Assembly: GCF_002900965.1 (NCBI RefSeq)
Contig: NZ_PJOM01000005.1
Location: forward strand, 62,001 to 126,000
Origin: Pseudotabrizicola formosa
Lineage (GTDB): Bacteria > Pseudomonadota > Alphaproteobacteria > Rhodobacterales > Rhodobacteraceae
Direction of reading: 5' to 3'
DNA length: 64,000 bases
Shown here: piece by piece, positions 1-9,071 of the stretch
Position numbering within the stretch: position 1 is the first letter of the stretch
How the letters are laid out: every line of letters begins with the position of its first letter
The notes under the pieces: generated by a model
What the model saw: only the letters and a program-made list of their open reading frames with translations
What the model was told of the DNA's origin: nothing
The model's database searches: none
Made by a program: the position numbers and the translations under genes

Positions 1-887
1 ATGCATCGACCCGCGTGGCGGCCCTGTTGTCGGGGGAACTGGACTTCATTCAGGACGTGCCGGTTCAGGACATCGAGCGGGTGAAGGCGACAGCTGGCCT
101 GAAGGTGGAAAGCTCGCCTGAAAACCGGTCGGTGTTCTTTGGCCTGAACGTCAGTGATACGCTGGTGGCTGGCAACATCGACGGCAAGAACCCTCTGGCC
201 GATGTGCGGGTGCGTCAGGCCATCAACATGACGATCAACCGCGATGCGATCCGCGATGTTGTGATGCGTGGCCAGTCGGTTCCGGCTGGCATCATCATGC
301 CGCCCTTCGTCAACGGCTGGACAGAAGAGCTGAACGCCTATCCCACCCCTGACATGGATGCGGCCAAGGCGCTGTTGACCGAAGCAGGTTACCCCAACGG
401 CTTCCCGATCACCGTCGATTGCCCGAATGACCGCTATATCAATGACGAGGCGATCTGTCAGGCGACGGTCGGCATGCTGGGTCAGATCGGCATTCAGGCC
501 CGCCTGAACGCCACCTCGAAGGCGCTGTTCTTCCCGCAGGTCAACGCGATGGAAACCGATTTTTACATGCTGGGCTGGGGCGTTCCGAGCTATGACTCGG
601 AATACATCTTCAACTTCCTCTATCATACGCGTGACGAGTCCTACGGCAGCTGGAACAGCACGCGCTATTCCAACGCCGAGCTGGATGCGCAGATCAAGGC
701 CATCGCGGCCGAGGTCGATCTGCCCAAGCGCGATGCACTGATCGCCGAGATGTGGGAAACCGCAAAGAATGACCTGGCCTATATCCCGGTACACCATCAG
801 GTGTTGAACTGGGCCATGAAGGACACACTTGCCGTAACGGTAGATGCTGACAATCAGGCACGCGTGAAGTATTTCGCGCTGAACTGA
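1..887 (+). CDS. Peptide/opine-type ABC transporter substrate-binding protein, 3' part
   Basis: This is the C-terminal part of a periplasmic solute-binding protein of the SBP_bac_5 (DppA/OppA) family; the frame enters from the left edge at base 3, so signal peptide and N-lobe are missing. About 295 residues of a family that is usually about 500 long are present. Typical lobe II features are visible: the LLSGELDF segment near the edge, the DVRVRQAINMTINRD segment, and an NSTRYSNAELDAQI stretch near the C-terminus. It delivers ligand to the permease and ATPase pair encoded immediately downstream. Dpp-like systems also import opines and other N-substituted amino acids, so the ligand need not be a peptide. 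The family is clear; the ligand is not. Confidence 0.93.
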   Translation, partial: ASTRVAALLSGELDFIQDVPVQDIERVKATAGLKVESSPENRSVFFGLNVSDTLVAGNIDGKNPLADVRVRQAINMTINRDAIRDVVMRGQSVPAGIIMPPFVNGWTEELNAYPTPDMDAAKALLTEAGYPNGFPITVDCPNDRYINDEAICQATVGMLGQIGIQARLNATSKALFFPQVNAMETDFYMLGWGVPSYDSEYIFNFLYHTRDESYGSWNSTRYSNAELDAQIKAIAAEVDLPKRDALIAEMWETAKNDLAYIPVHHQVLNWAMKDTLAVTVDADNQARVKYFALN

Positions 888-962
888 TCCTGCCTTGGCC
901 ACAGAAAGATCCGGTGGCCGGTGCCGCCGGGTCTTTTGTCCTTTTACATCGAGAACGCCCTT

Positions 963-1940
963 ATGCTTGCCTTTCTTATCCGGCGTCTGCTGCAGTCAGT
1001 TGTCGTCTTGCTTGTGGTGGGGGCTGTGTCCTTTGGCATGTTCCGCTTTATCGGCGACCCGGTGAACAACATGCTGGGGCAGGAACGCACGCAAGCCGAT
1101 ATCGCGGAATTGCGTGACAGGCTTGGTCTGGACCGGCCGGTGGTCGTCCAATACGCGGTGTTTCTGCGCAACGCCGTGCAGGGCGATTTTGGAACCAGCT
1201 ACCGGCAAGGGCGGCCTGTGTCCGACATCATTGCGGAACGGGCACCTGCCACGCTGGAACTGGCGGCCGTGTCTGGCGTTATGGCTCTGGTGTTCGGGAT
1301 CGGTCTGGGGGTCATCACGGCGATCAAACGACAAAGCTGGTGGTCCAGTGCCATCATGACGCTGTCGCTGGTGGGCGTATCCTTGCCGACTTTCCTGATC
1401 GGCATCCTGCTGATCTATGTGTTTTCCGTTCAGCTGGAATGGCTGCCCAGCTTTGGCCGGGGTGAAACGGTCAGCCTTGGCGGCTGGACCACGGGGTTTC
1501 TGACGCAATCGGGCATCACCGCGCTGATCCTGCCAGCCATCACACTTGGCCTGTATCAGATGACGCTGATCATGCGTATCGTGCGGTCTGAAATGCTTGA
1601 GGTGCTGCGGCAGGATTACATCCGCTTTGCGCGCGCCCGCGGCTTGCGGGACCGCTCGATCAATTTCCGCCATGCGCTGAAAAACACTCTGGTGCCGGTG
1701 ATCACCGTGACGGGTCTGCAAATGGGCAGCATCATCGCGTTCTCGATCATCACCGAAACGGTGTTCCAATGGCCGGGTCTGGGCCTGTTGTTCATCAATG
1801 CGGTGCAGTTCGTCGATATCCCGGTGATGGCGGCCTATCTCATGCTGATTTCGGTCCTGTTCGTCAGCATCAATCTGGTGGTGGACCTTTTGTATTTCGC
1901 CATTGATCCCCGTTTGAGTGTGGAGGGAGCGAAAACATGA
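963..1940 (+). CDS. ABC transporter permease, DppB type
   Basis: Inner-membrane permease of the dipeptide/oligopeptide/nickel importer family. The hydrophobic N-terminus (LIRRLLQSVVVLLVVGAVSF) is followed by a periplasmic loop carrying the usual GLDRPVVVQY segment and five more membrane segments. The EAA-type coupling loop is at about residues 210-230 (RARGLRDRSI). The ATG at 963 is preferred over a GTG 42 bases upstream, because family members begin with this first membrane helix and the upstream residues match nothing expected. The last four bases overlap the next permease gene (ATGA). It pairs with the product of 1937-2854. Confidence 0.93.
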   Translation: MLAFLIRRLLQSVVVLLVVGAVSFGMFRFIGDPVNNMLGQERTQADIAELRDRLGLDRPVVVQYAVFLRNAVQGDFGTSYRQGRPVSDIIAERAPATLELAAVSGVMALVFGIGLGVITAIKRQSWWSSAIMTLSLVGVSLPTFLIGILLIYVFSVQLEWLPSFGRGETVSLGGWTTGFLTQSGITALILPAITLGLYQMTLIMRIVRSEMLEVLRQDYIRFARARGLRDRSINFRHALKNTLVPVITVTGLQMGSIIAFSIITETVFQWPGLGLLFINAVQFVDIPVMAAYLMLISVLFVSINLVVDLLYFAIDPRLSVEGAKT

Positions 1941-2854
1941 TCCGCCGATTCGAAGCCTTCTGGCAGTCTGACTTTGGCTGGAAATTCCGCCATTCGCCGA
2001 TGGCGATCCTGTCGGCGCTGATCACGGTTCTGCTGGTGGGGGCCGCTGTGCTGGCCCCGCTGATCGCGCCCTATAACCCGTTTGACTCGTCCAGTCTGAA
2101 TCTGATGAACGGGTTTTCCGCCCCAATGGTCCCCAATGCCTTCACTGGCGATGTCTTTCTGCTGGGCACCGATGATCAGGGCCGCGATGTGTTTTCCACC
2201 ATCCTGTACGGGTTGCGGGTCTCGCTGTTCGTGGGCGTTCTGGCCGTGCTGTTCGGGCTGGTGCTTGGGGTGACACTGGGGTTGATCGCAGGTTATGCCG
2301 GGGGCCGGGTTGATGGCTTCATCATGCGGGTGGCCGATATTCAGCTGACCTTCCCCGCCATTCTGGTGGCCATGCTGATCTTTGGCATCGCCAAGGGGAT
2401 CATCGCGCCACAGTATCGTGATCAGATGGCGATCTGGGTGCTGATCATCGCCATCGGCCTGTCGGACTGGGTGCCGTTCGCCCGCGTCGTGCGCGGGGCC
2501 ACGATGGTGGAGAAGAACCGCGATTATGTGCAGGCCGCTCGACTGATCGGGCGTAAACCAATGGCAATCATGGTTCTGCACATCCTGCCCAATGTCCTGA
2601 ACCCCATTCTGGTGATTGCAACCATCTCGCTGGCGCTGGCCATCATTGCCGAAGCGACGCTCAGCTTTCTGGGCGTCGGTGCCCCGCCGACACAGCCTTC
2701 GCTTGGCACCTTGATCCGCATTGGGCAAACCTTCCTGTTTTCAGGCGAGTGGTGGATTTTGCTGTTTCCCGCCGCCACGCTGTTGGCGCTGGCGCTGGCC
2801 GTCAATTCTCTGGGCGACTGGTTGCGTGATGCCCTGAACCCGAGGCTGAAATGA
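1937..2854 (+). CDS. ABC transporter permease, DppC type
   Basis: Second membrane subunit of the importer, 305 residues. It has the N-terminal extension and first helix typical of DppC proteins, the LLGTDDQGRDVFS segment at about residues 75-90, and the coupling loop QAARLIGRKPMAI near residues 200-215. It starts by overlapping the stop of the DppB-type gene and ends by overlapping the start of the first ATPase (ATGA on both sides), so the five transporter genes are translationally coupled. The family call is secure; the substrate is not known. Confidence 0.93.
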   Translation: MIRRFEAFWQSDFGWKFRHSPMAILSALITVLLVGAAVLAPLIAPYNPFDSSSLNLMNGFSAPMVPNAFTGDVFLLGTDDQGRDVFSTILYGLRVSLFVGVLAVLFGLVLGVTLGLIAGYAGGRVDGFIMRVADIQLTFPAILVAMLIFGIAKGIIAPQYRDQMAIWVLIIAIGLSDWVPFARVVRGATMVEKNRDYVQAARLIGRKPMAIMVLHILPNVLNPILVIATISLALAIIAEATLSFLGVGAPPTQPSLGTLIRIGQTFLFSGEWWILLFPAATLLALALAVNSLGDWLRDALNPRLK

Positions 2855-3828
2855 CACCTCCTGTTTTGTCTGTTCGCAACCTCGTGGTTGCCATCCCGTC
2901 ACGGGCCGGTGTCAGCCGCCCGGTGAACAACATCAGCTATGACATCGCACAGGGCGAGATCCTTGGTGTCGTCGGTGAAAGCGGGGCCGGAAAGTCGATG
3001 GCGGGCAATGCCGTGATCGGCCTGCTGGACCGTCCCGCGCATATCGCTTCGGGGGAGGTTTGGCTGAACGGCAGGCGGATCGACAATCTGGGGCCCGAGG
3101 AGCTGCGCCGTATCCGGGGCCGCCAGATCGGGATGGTGTTTCAGGATCCGCTGACCTCGCTCAACCCGCTGCTGCGCATCGGCGATCAGCTGACCGAGAC
3201 CATCCGCGAACATCTCCCGATGACAGCGGCCCAGGCGCGTGACCGGGCCGTGGCGGCGTTGGAAGAGGTGGGCATCCCTGCCGCAGCCGAACGGTTGAAC
3301 AGCTATCCCCACGAATTTTCTGGCGGCATGCGCCAGCGTGTGGTGATCGCGCTGGCGCTCTGTGCAGAACCCTCGCTGGTGATCGCGGATGAACCCACCA
3401 CCGCGCTGGATGTCTCGGTGCAGGCGCAGATCATCGCGCTCTTGAAGCGTCTGTGCCGCGACCGTGGCACAGCAGTGATGCTGGTCACGCATGACATGGG
3501 GGTGATCGCCGAGGCGGCAGACCGTGTGGCGGTGATGTACGCCGGACGATTGGCCGAGCTTGGGCCGGTGCGGTCGGTGATCAACACGCCGCGCCATCCT
3601 TATGCAGACGGGCTGATGGGTGCGATGCCGTCGCTTGCCGTGGGCCAGCGCCGGCTGCGTCAGATCCCCGGTGCCATGCCGCGTCCGATGAACATTCCCT
3701 CCGGCTGCGCCTTCAGCCCGCGTTGTCCGCGCGCAGCGGACAAGTGCCGGATCGACCCGCCCCCTACCCTTGGCGATGATCCGAAAGGCCGCGCCGCCTG
3801 CTGGTTCCCGATGGAGCATCCTGCATGA
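2851..3828 (+). CDS. ABC transporter ATP-binding protein, DppD type
   Basis: First of two ATPases energising the importer. Walker A is GESGAGKSM at about residues 42-50, the ABC signature is FSGGMRQRV, Walker B ends LVIADEPTTALD, and the switch histidine lies in VTHDMG. The C-terminus carries the oligopeptide-transporter extension with the cysteine-bearing SGCAFSPRCPRA and KCRIDPP elements; in this family such cysteines can hold an iron-sulfur cluster. Walker A has Met where Thr or Ser is more usual after GKS, a change seen in this subfamily. The gene overlaps both neighbours by four bases. Confidence 0.93.
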   Translation: MTPPVLSVRNLVVAIPSRAGVSRPVNNISYDIAQGEILGVVGESGAGKSMAGNAVIGLLDRPAHIASGEVWLNGRRIDNLGPEELRRIRGRQIGMVFQDPLTSLNPLLRIGDQLTETIREHLPMTAAQARDRAVAALEEVGIPAAAERLNSYPHEFSGGMRQRVVIALALCAEPSLVIADEPTTALDVSVQAQIIALLKRLCRDRGTAVMLVTHDMGVIAEAADRVAVMYAGRLAELGPVRSVINTPRHPYADGLMGAMPSLAVGQRRLRQIPGAMPRPMNIPSGCAFSPRCPRAADKCRIDPPPTLGDDPKGRAACWFPMEHPA

Positions 3829-4802
3829 CCGCTTTTGTCGAAGTCACCCGCCTAGGCCGCAGCTTTGATGTGTCAAAGCCCTGGCTCAACCGCGTGATCG
3901 AACGCCTGCCGCGCCGTAGGCTGGTTGCGGTGTCGGACGTGTCGTTCCAGATCGAGGAAGGGGCCGTCTATGCGCTGGTCGGCGAAAGCGGTTCGGGCAA
4001 ATCCACGATCGGACGGATGCTGGCCGGGCTGATGACGCCCAGCGAAGGCGCGGTCCGGGTGGCCGGGTCTGATCTGCATGCCGATTCCGGCGCACGCAAG
4101 ACGGCGCGCATCCAGATGATCTTTCAGGATCCCTATGCCAGCCTCAATCCGCGCTGGCGCGTGCGGCGCATCATCTGTGAACCGATGGTGGTGACCGGTG
4201 GAGAGACCGAAGGGTTGGCCGAACGCCTGCTGGAACAGGTGGGCCTGTCGGCGGAAGACGCCGACAAGTTCCCGCATGAATTTTCCGGTGGCCAGCGCCA
4301 GCGCATCTGCATCGCCCGCGCGCTGGCGGCCAATCCGCGCCTGATCATCTGCGACGAGCCGACCTCGGCCCTTGATGTCTCGGTTCAGGCGCAGGTCCTG
4401 AACCTGATGAGCGATCTGCGCGATGAGCTTGGCCTGACCTATATGTTCATCAGCCATGATCTGACAGTTGTGCGCCACATGGCCGACCGTATCGGTGTGC
4501 TCTATCTGGGCCGTCTGATGGAAGAGGCGACCCCGGCGCAACTTTTTACGCGGCCGCGCCACCCCTATACCCAGATGTTGCTGGCTGCCGCCCCGCTGAT
4601 TGACGGCCGGACCCGCGACATTGACCTGCCGCGCGGTGAGGTGCCGGATCCGATTTCCCCACCGCCAGGCTGCGCCTTCAACCCGCGCTGCCCCTTTGCG
4701 GTAGAGCTGTGCCGCAAGCAGCGCCCAGAGCTGCGGGACGTAGATGGCGTGCGCGTCGCCTGCCACCTTGCGGAACAGATCGGCACCCCTCCGGCCCCCT
4801 GA
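3825..4802 (+). CDS. ABC transporter ATP-binding protein, DppF type
   Basis: Second ATPase of the importer, 325 residues. It shows Walker A GESGSGKST (about residues 56-64), signature FSGGQRQRI, Walker B LIICDEPTSALD, switch histidine in SHDLTVV, and the C-terminal cysteine-containing extension (GCAFNPRCPFA). It is the last gene of the operon. A 111-base gap follows, containing an IclR-type operator and the start of a new transcription unit. Heterodimer formation with the DppD-type ATPase is expected from the family. Confidence 0.93.
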   Translation: MTAFVEVTRLGRSFDVSKPWLNRVIERLPRRRLVAVSDVSFQIEEGAVYALVGESGSGKSTIGRMLAGLMTPSEGAVRVAGSDLHADSGARKTARIQMIFQDPYASLNPRWRVRRIICEPMVVTGGETEGLAERLLEQVGLSAEDADKFPHEFSGGQRQRICIARALAANPRLIICDEPTSALDVSVQAQVLNLMSDLRDELGLTYMFISHDLTVVRHMADRIGVLYLGRLMEEATPAQLFTRPRHPYTQMLLAAAPLIDGRTRDIDLPRGEVPDPISPPPGCAFNPRCPFAVELCRKQRPELRDVDGVRVACHLAEQIGTPPAP

Positions 4803-4869
4803 GCCACGACCAGCCGGCGGGTTACCAGCGGTCTGGTGTATGCCCCACTCTCATGTTCCTTCTTTCATT

Positions 4870-4895
4870 TTCGCACAACTGTGCGCATAAAGAAC
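4870..4895 (-). promoter_or_regulatory. Predicted IclR-family operator, copy 1
   Basis: The 15-bp element GTGCGCATAAAGAAC lies at 4881-4895. Read on the minus strand, a 4-base spacer and a third half-site GTGCGAA (4870-4876) follow it. It ends 18 bases before the ATG of the ATP-NAD-kinase-like gene, so it should sit in or just after that promoter. Thirteen of fifteen core bases match the copy at 36388-36402. Assignment to the regulator at 18632-19522 is inference. Confidence 0.7.
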
Positions 4896-4913
4896 GAATT
4901 GAAGGGTGCTTGG

Positions 4914-6029
4914 ATGAAGATCGGTCTGGTTGTCAATCCTGTGGCAGGCTTGGGCGGTGCGGTGGGCCTGAAGGGGACCGATGGCCCTGAGACGGTGGCC
5001 GAGGCGCTGCGGCGTGGCGCCGTCGCACAGGCAGGCCCGCGCACGCGCCGGGCCTTTGCGCGTCTGGCCGACCGCGTTCCCGGAGCCGCGATCACCGTTG
5101 CCCCGGGCGCACAGGGGGCCGATTGGCTTGCGGGGCTTGATCTGTCCGTCACGATTGTGCCGCTGCCTGCCCCCACAGGATCGGCTCAGGATACGCGGGG
5201 CGCGGTGCTGGCGCTGCGTCAATGTGATCTGATTGTATTTGCCGGGGGTGACGGCACCGCCCGCGATGTCGCCGCCACACGTGCCGATCGCGCAGGCCTG
5301 CTGGGCATTCCCTGCGGGGTCAAGATGCACTCGGGCGTGTTTGCCGTTTCGCCCGAAGCGGCAGGCGCAGCCTTGGCCGATCTGGTCGCCAACCCCGACA
5401 GTCTGCGCTGGGATGACACGTGCGAAATCATGGATATCGACGAAGACATCCTGCGGGCAGGACGGCTGGTGCCGCGCCTGTATGGGCTGGCGCGGGTGCC
5501 ACGGCTGCGCGCGCGGATACAGGCCGCCAAGGGCGGGCCGCGACAGGATGCGCAGGCGGCACTCGCAGGGGCCGCGGCAGAGATTGCCCGCCAGATGCAG
5601 CCTGGAACACTCTACCTCATCGGTCCCGGAACCAGTGCCGGGGCGGTGATGCAGGCGGCGGGGCACCGGCCCACACTTCTGGGCACCGATGCCTTGCTGA
5701 ACGGCAGGGTTCTGGCCCGCGACGCCGGGTCAAAGGATCTGGAGTCCCTTGCACAGGACCGTCCGGTGAAAATCATTCTTGGGGTCACCGGGCGGCAGGG
5801 TTTCCTGCTGGGCCGCGGCAACCAGACCATATCCGACCGCCTGATCGCGCAGGCGGGCCGTGACGGGTTGATCGTCCTGGCCACCGCTGAAAAGCTGGAT
5901 GCCTTGGCGCAGCCGGTGCTCTGGGTCGATACCGGTGATCCGGCGCTGGATGCTGCGCTGTCCGGTTTCGTTCAGGTTCATACCGGGCAGCGTCAGCGCC
6001 GGATGATGCGAATTGGCGCAGCCGCATAA
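4914..6029 (+). CDS. ATP-NAD kinase / AcoX-like family protein
   Basis: A 371-residue protein of the ATP-NAD kinase superfamily, in the subgroup related to AcoX rather than housekeeping NAD kinase. The N-terminus MKIGLVVNPVAGLGG is followed by the nucleotide-binding GGDGTARD motif at about residues 110-117, then GVKMHSGVFAVSP, a segment typical of this subgroup. AcoX-like proteins occur beside oxidative catabolic operons, but their physiological reaction is unsettled. The ATG at 4914 is chosen because it begins exactly at the conserved first strand; an upstream in-frame codon would place the operator inside the gene. It is followed at a short distance by the glycine-dehydrogenase-like pair, suggesting a shared role. 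Confidence 0.85.
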   Translation: MKIGLVVNPVAGLGGAVGLKGTDGPETVAEALRRGAVAQAGPRTRRAFARLADRVPGAAITVAPGAQGADWLAGLDLSVTIVPLPAPTGSAQDTRGAVLALRQCDLIVFAGGDGTARDVAATRADRAGLLGIPCGVKMHSGVFAVSPEAAGAALADLVANPDSLRWDDTCEIMDIDEDILRAGRLVPRLYGLARVPRLRARIQAAKGGPRQDAQAALAGAAAEIARQMQPGTLYLIGPGTSAGAVMQAAGHRPTLLGTDALLNGRVLARDAGSKDLESLAQDRPVKIILGVTGRQGFLLGRGNQTISDRLIAQAGRDGLIVLATAEKLDALAQPVLWVDTGDPALDAALSGFVQVHTGQRQRRMMRIGAAA

Positions 6030-6037
6030 AAGGACTT

Positions 6038-6063
6038 GTGCGCAGCGCGAACTTTTGTGCAAG
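6038..6063 (+). promoter_or_regulatory. Predicted IclR-family operator, copy 2
   Basis: The core GTGCGCAGCGCGAAC (6038-6052) is followed by TTTT and a third half-site GTGCAAG (6057-6063). It lies in the 69-base gap between the ATP-NAD-kinase-like gene and the glycine-dehydrogenase-like gene, 35 bases before the latter's ATG. This implies a separate regulated start for the decarboxylase genes even though the preceding gene reads in the same direction. Confidence 0.65.
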
Positions 6064-6098
6064 AATTGCGGCGAAGTAGATTCGCAAAGGAGCGTGTG

Positions 6099-7505
6099 AT
6101 GACGGGACCAGCCCGAGCCCATCCATGGATGGCCAATTCCGCACCGGGGATGATCGACGCCATGCTGGCCGAGATCGGAGCAGCCTCTCTGGCCGAGGTG
6201 TTCGAGCAGATCCCGCAGGACCATTTCCGCAAGACGCCGCTATCCCTGCCGCCGCAGCTGTCGTCAGAGATGGAGCTGAAGCGCGACCTGCTGGGCAAGC
6301 TGCGCAAGAACGCCACCTGTGAAGACAACCTCAGCTTTCTGGGGGCAGGGGTCTGGCAGCACCATGTTCCGGCGATTGTCGATGAGATCGTCGGACGCAC
6401 CGAGTTTGCGACCAACGTCTGGGGCAGCTACCAATCCGACCATGGCCGCAATCAGGCGTGGTTCGAGTTTTCGTCCCAGCTTGGCGCGCTCTTGAACCTA
6501 GATGTTGTGCAGCTGCCGGTCTATTCTTGGGGCTGCGCTATCGGCCATGCCATCCGCATGGCCGCGCGCAAGACCGGGCGCAAGAAGGTGCTGCTGGCGC
6601 GGCTGTCCGATCCGGAACGGCTGTCGGTGATCCGCACCTATTGCCAGCCGCAAGAGATGGAAAGCGCCATCGAAATCGTATTGGTCGAACCTGATGCCAA
6701 CTCTGGGCGTCTGGATCTGGCCGATCTGAAGGCGAAACTCGGCCCCGGTGTGGCTGCTGTCTATTTCGAAAATCCGGCCTATCTGGGCACCATCGAGACG
6801 GAGGCCGCAGAGATCGCCCGCATGACCCGTGCGGCCGGGGCTGAAACCATCGTTGGCGTCGACCCGGTCAGCCTTGGGGTGATGATGGCTCCGGGCGATT
6901 ACGGGGCCGATATCGTCACCGGCCCGGTGCAGCCCCTTGGCGTGCACATGAACTGTGGCGGAGGCGTCGGCGGCTTCATCGCGTCGCGCGACGAGCCGGA
7001 TTATGTGCATCAATACAACGGCTTTCTGGTCTCCATCGCCGAAACGGTACAGCCGGGGCAATTCGGCTTCGGTCTGGCCTGTCCGCATCAGAACTCCTAC
7101 GGCCAGCGCGAGCATGGCAACGACTGGACCGGCAATTCCACATACCTGTGGGCCATCGCCGGGGCGGTTTACATGAGCCTGCTTGGCCCGGATGGATTTC
7201 GCGAGCTGGGCAACCTGATCATCTCTCGCGCTCGCTACGCTGCCCAGCAACTGTCGCAAGTGCCGGGGGTGCGGGTCCATTGGCAGGGCACCACATTCAA
7301 GGAATTTGTGGTGAACTTCGATGACACCGGCCTCAGCGTTTCTGAGATCAACGATCGCCTGCGGGCGCGCGGGATTTTTGGCGGCAAGGATCTGTCGGGT
7401 GAAGGCCTGGGCCTTGGCCAGTCTGCCCTGTGGTGCGTGACCGAAGTCCATAGCGCCGCCGACATCCGCCATGCCGCCAACACCCTCAAGGAGGTGCTGA
7501 AATGA
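6099..7505 (+). CDS. gcvPA: Glycine dehydrogenase (decarboxylating)-like protein, subunit 1 (GcvPA type)
   Basis: A 468-residue homologue of the N-terminal half of the glycine cleavage P-protein. Recognisable family segments are PLSLPPQLSSEMELKRDL, NLSFLGAGVWQHHVPAIVDE, NVWGSYQSDHGRNQAWFEF and the SGEGLGLGQSALWCVTEVHS end. The ATG at 6099 has AAAGGAG eight bases upstream. The gene overlaps subunit 2 by four bases. The family decarboxylates glycine with PLP and passes an aminomethyl group to lipoylated H-protein. No H-, T- or L-protein gene is present in the window, so whether this pair acts on glycine in the normal system or on another amino acid is open. Confidence 0.85.
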   Translation: MTGPARAHPWMANSAPGMIDAMLAEIGAASLAEVFEQIPQDHFRKTPLSLPPQLSSEMELKRDLLGKLRKNATCEDNLSFLGAGVWQHHVPAIVDEIVGRTEFATNVWGSYQSDHGRNQAWFEFSSQLGALLNLDVVQLPVYSWGCAIGHAIRMAARKTGRKKVLLARLSDPERLSVIRTYCQPQEMESAIEIVLVEPDANSGRLDLADLKAKLGPGVAAVYFENPAYLGTIETEAAEIARMTRAAGAETIVGVDPVSLGVMMAPGDYGADIVTGPVQPLGVHMNCGGGVGGFIASRDEPDYVHQYNGFLVSIAETVQPGQFGFGLACPHQNSYGQREHGNDWTGNSTYLWAIAGAVYMSLLGPDGFRELGNLIISRARYAAQQLSQVPGVRVHWQGTTFKEFVVNFDDTGLSVSEINDRLRARGIFGGKDLSGEGLGLGQSALWCVTEVHSAADIRHAANTLKEVLK

Positions 7506-9058
7506 CCCGTTTGCCAACATTCCACGCCGCCAAATGGGACGAGCCCTTGGTGATGGAACTGGGCCGCCCCGGCGGGCGTGGCCAATTGTTCCCGGCCCCC
7601 GAGCCCGAGGTGACGGACGCCATCGGCGACAACCCGGTGCCAGCGGCGATGCAGCGCAAGGATCGCCCGGTTCTGCCTGAAATCACGGAATTCGAGGCGC
7701 AGCGGCATTACCTGCACCTTTCTCAGATGACCTTGGGGATGATGGGGGTCAGCTTGTTTGGCACCTGCACCATGAAGTACAATTCCAAAACCTCGGAATT
7801 TGCGACATGGCGGCCCCAGATCGCCGAGGTGCACCCTTATCAGCACCCCGATACCTTGCAGGGCGTGCTGGAAATCATCCATGACTTCGACGGCATCCTG
7901 CAATCCCTGTCCGGGATGGACCAGTTCGTGTTCCAGCCCGGCGGCGGGGCCGATGCCGCCTATACCATGACGGCGGTGGCGCGGGCCTATTGGGCCGACA
8001 AGGGCCAACTGGGCCAGCGCACCGAAATGGTCACCTCGATTCAGGCCCACCCCTGCAACCCCGCCACGGCGGCGGCGGCCGGCTTTACCGTGATCAACCT
8101 GCCGCTGGAAGAAAACGGCTATCCCTCGCTGGAGGCTCTGAAAGCCGCACTCAGCGAGCGCACGGCGCTCATCATGCTCAACAACCCTGACGACATGGGG
8201 ATCTACAACCCGGAAATCCGCGAATGGGTGCAGGCGGCCAAAGATGTGGGCGCGCTGTGCTTCTATGATCATGCCAACTTCAACGGTGTCATGGGCAAGC
8301 TGTCGGCGCGGGAACTGGGCTTTGATGCCTGCATGTTCATGCTGCACAAGACCTTTGGCGCGCCGAAGGCGGGGGGTGGGCCAGCAGTTGGTGCCTTTGG
8401 GTGCTCGGCGGAACTGGCCCCTTACATGCCCGCGCCGGTGGTGGTGAAACAGGGTGACCGCTACGCGCTGGATGACGACCGCCCGAAATCCTGCGGCAAG
8501 ATCCGCGAATTCTGGGGCAATGTGCCACAAGTGGTGAAAGCCTATGCCTGGGCCCGCGCCATGGGGGCCGAAGGCATCCAGATGGCCAGCGATATCTCGG
8601 TCGTGGCCAACAACTACATGGATCATCGCCTGGCCCAATTGCCTGGCATCGCCCGGTCCAACCCAGATGTGACCGCGCGTCGGATGGAAATGACCCGCTG
8701 GTCGCTCGCCCCTCTGCATGAGGAAACCGGGATCGGCACCGTGGAAATCGCCAATCGCATGGCCGATTACGGCATCGACCCGTGGTGGATGAGCCACGAG
8801 CCGTGGATCGTGCCACAACCCTTCACGCCCGAAGCAGGGGAGCTGTGGTCGAAAGAAGACATCGACCTGTGGATCGACGTGCTGGCCCAGATCATGCAAG
8901 AGGCGCGCGACAACCCCGAACTGGTGCGCACCGCCCCACACAACCAACCCATCGCGCAGGTCAAGGGCGATGCCTTTGAAGACCCGTCGCAATGGGCCAT
9001 GACCTGGCGGGCGTATCAGCGCAAGCGCGATCAGGCCCAGGCAAAAGGCGCGGCCTGA
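7502..9058 (+). CDS. gcvPB: Glycine dehydrogenase (decarboxylating)-like protein, subunit 2 (GcvPB type)
   Basis: A 518-residue homologue of the PLP-carrying half of the P-protein. The Schiff-base lysine is K283 in MLHKTFGAPKAGGGPAVG. In canonical P-proteins this stretch reads HKTF..PHGGGGPG, so the His and one Gly of the glycine-rich loop are replaced (Lys289, Ala290). Other family landmarks remain: FEAQRHYLHLSQM, LFGTCTMKYN, EVHPYQHPDTLQG and FQPGGGADAA. The changed loop, the absence of partner genes and the catabolic, IclR-linked setting suggest a specialised amino-acid decarboxylase rather than the housekeeping enzyme. It converges with the flavoprotein gene at 9072. Confidence 0.85.
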   Translation: MTRLPTFHAAKWDEPLVMELGRPGGRGQLFPAPEPEVTDAIGDNPVPAAMQRKDRPVLPEITEFEAQRHYLHLSQMTLGMMGVSLFGTCTMKYNSKTSEFATWRPQIAEVHPYQHPDTLQGVLEIIHDFDGILQSLSGMDQFVFQPGGGADAAYTMTAVARAYWADKGQLGQRTEMVTSIQAHPCNPATAAAAGFTVINLPLEENGYPSLEALKAALSERTALIMLNNPDDMGIYNPEIREWVQAAKDVGALCFYDHANFNGVMGKLSARELGFDACMFMLHKTFGAPKAGGGPAVGAFGCSAELAPYMPAPVVVKQGDRYALDDDRPKSCGKIREFWGNVPQVVKAYAWARAMGAEGIQMASDISVVANNYMDHRLAQLPGIARSNPDVTARRMEMTRWSLAPLHEETGIGTVEIANRMADYGIDPWWMSHEPWIVPQPFTPEAGELWSKEDIDLWIDVLAQIMQEARDNPELVRTAPHNQPIAQVKGDAFEDPSQWAMTWRAYQRKRDQAQAKGAA

Positions 9059-9071
9059 TCCGATGACCGCA

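Noticed and set aside
7235-8992. Long open frame antisense to the GcvPB-type gene, and similar ones at 15898-17664 (minus), 26316-27902 (minus), 38731-40953 (plus) and 58283-60157 (minus)
   Set aside because: They lie wholly opposite well-supported genes, have His/Arg/Gln-rich compositions typical of reverse-strand reading of GC-rich codons, and lack family features and ribosome sites.
6099-9058. Standard glycine cleavage system locus
   Set aside because: No gcvT, gcvH or lpd gene is adjacent, no glycine riboswitch fits in the 69-base leader, and the PLP loop differs from the canonical sequence.
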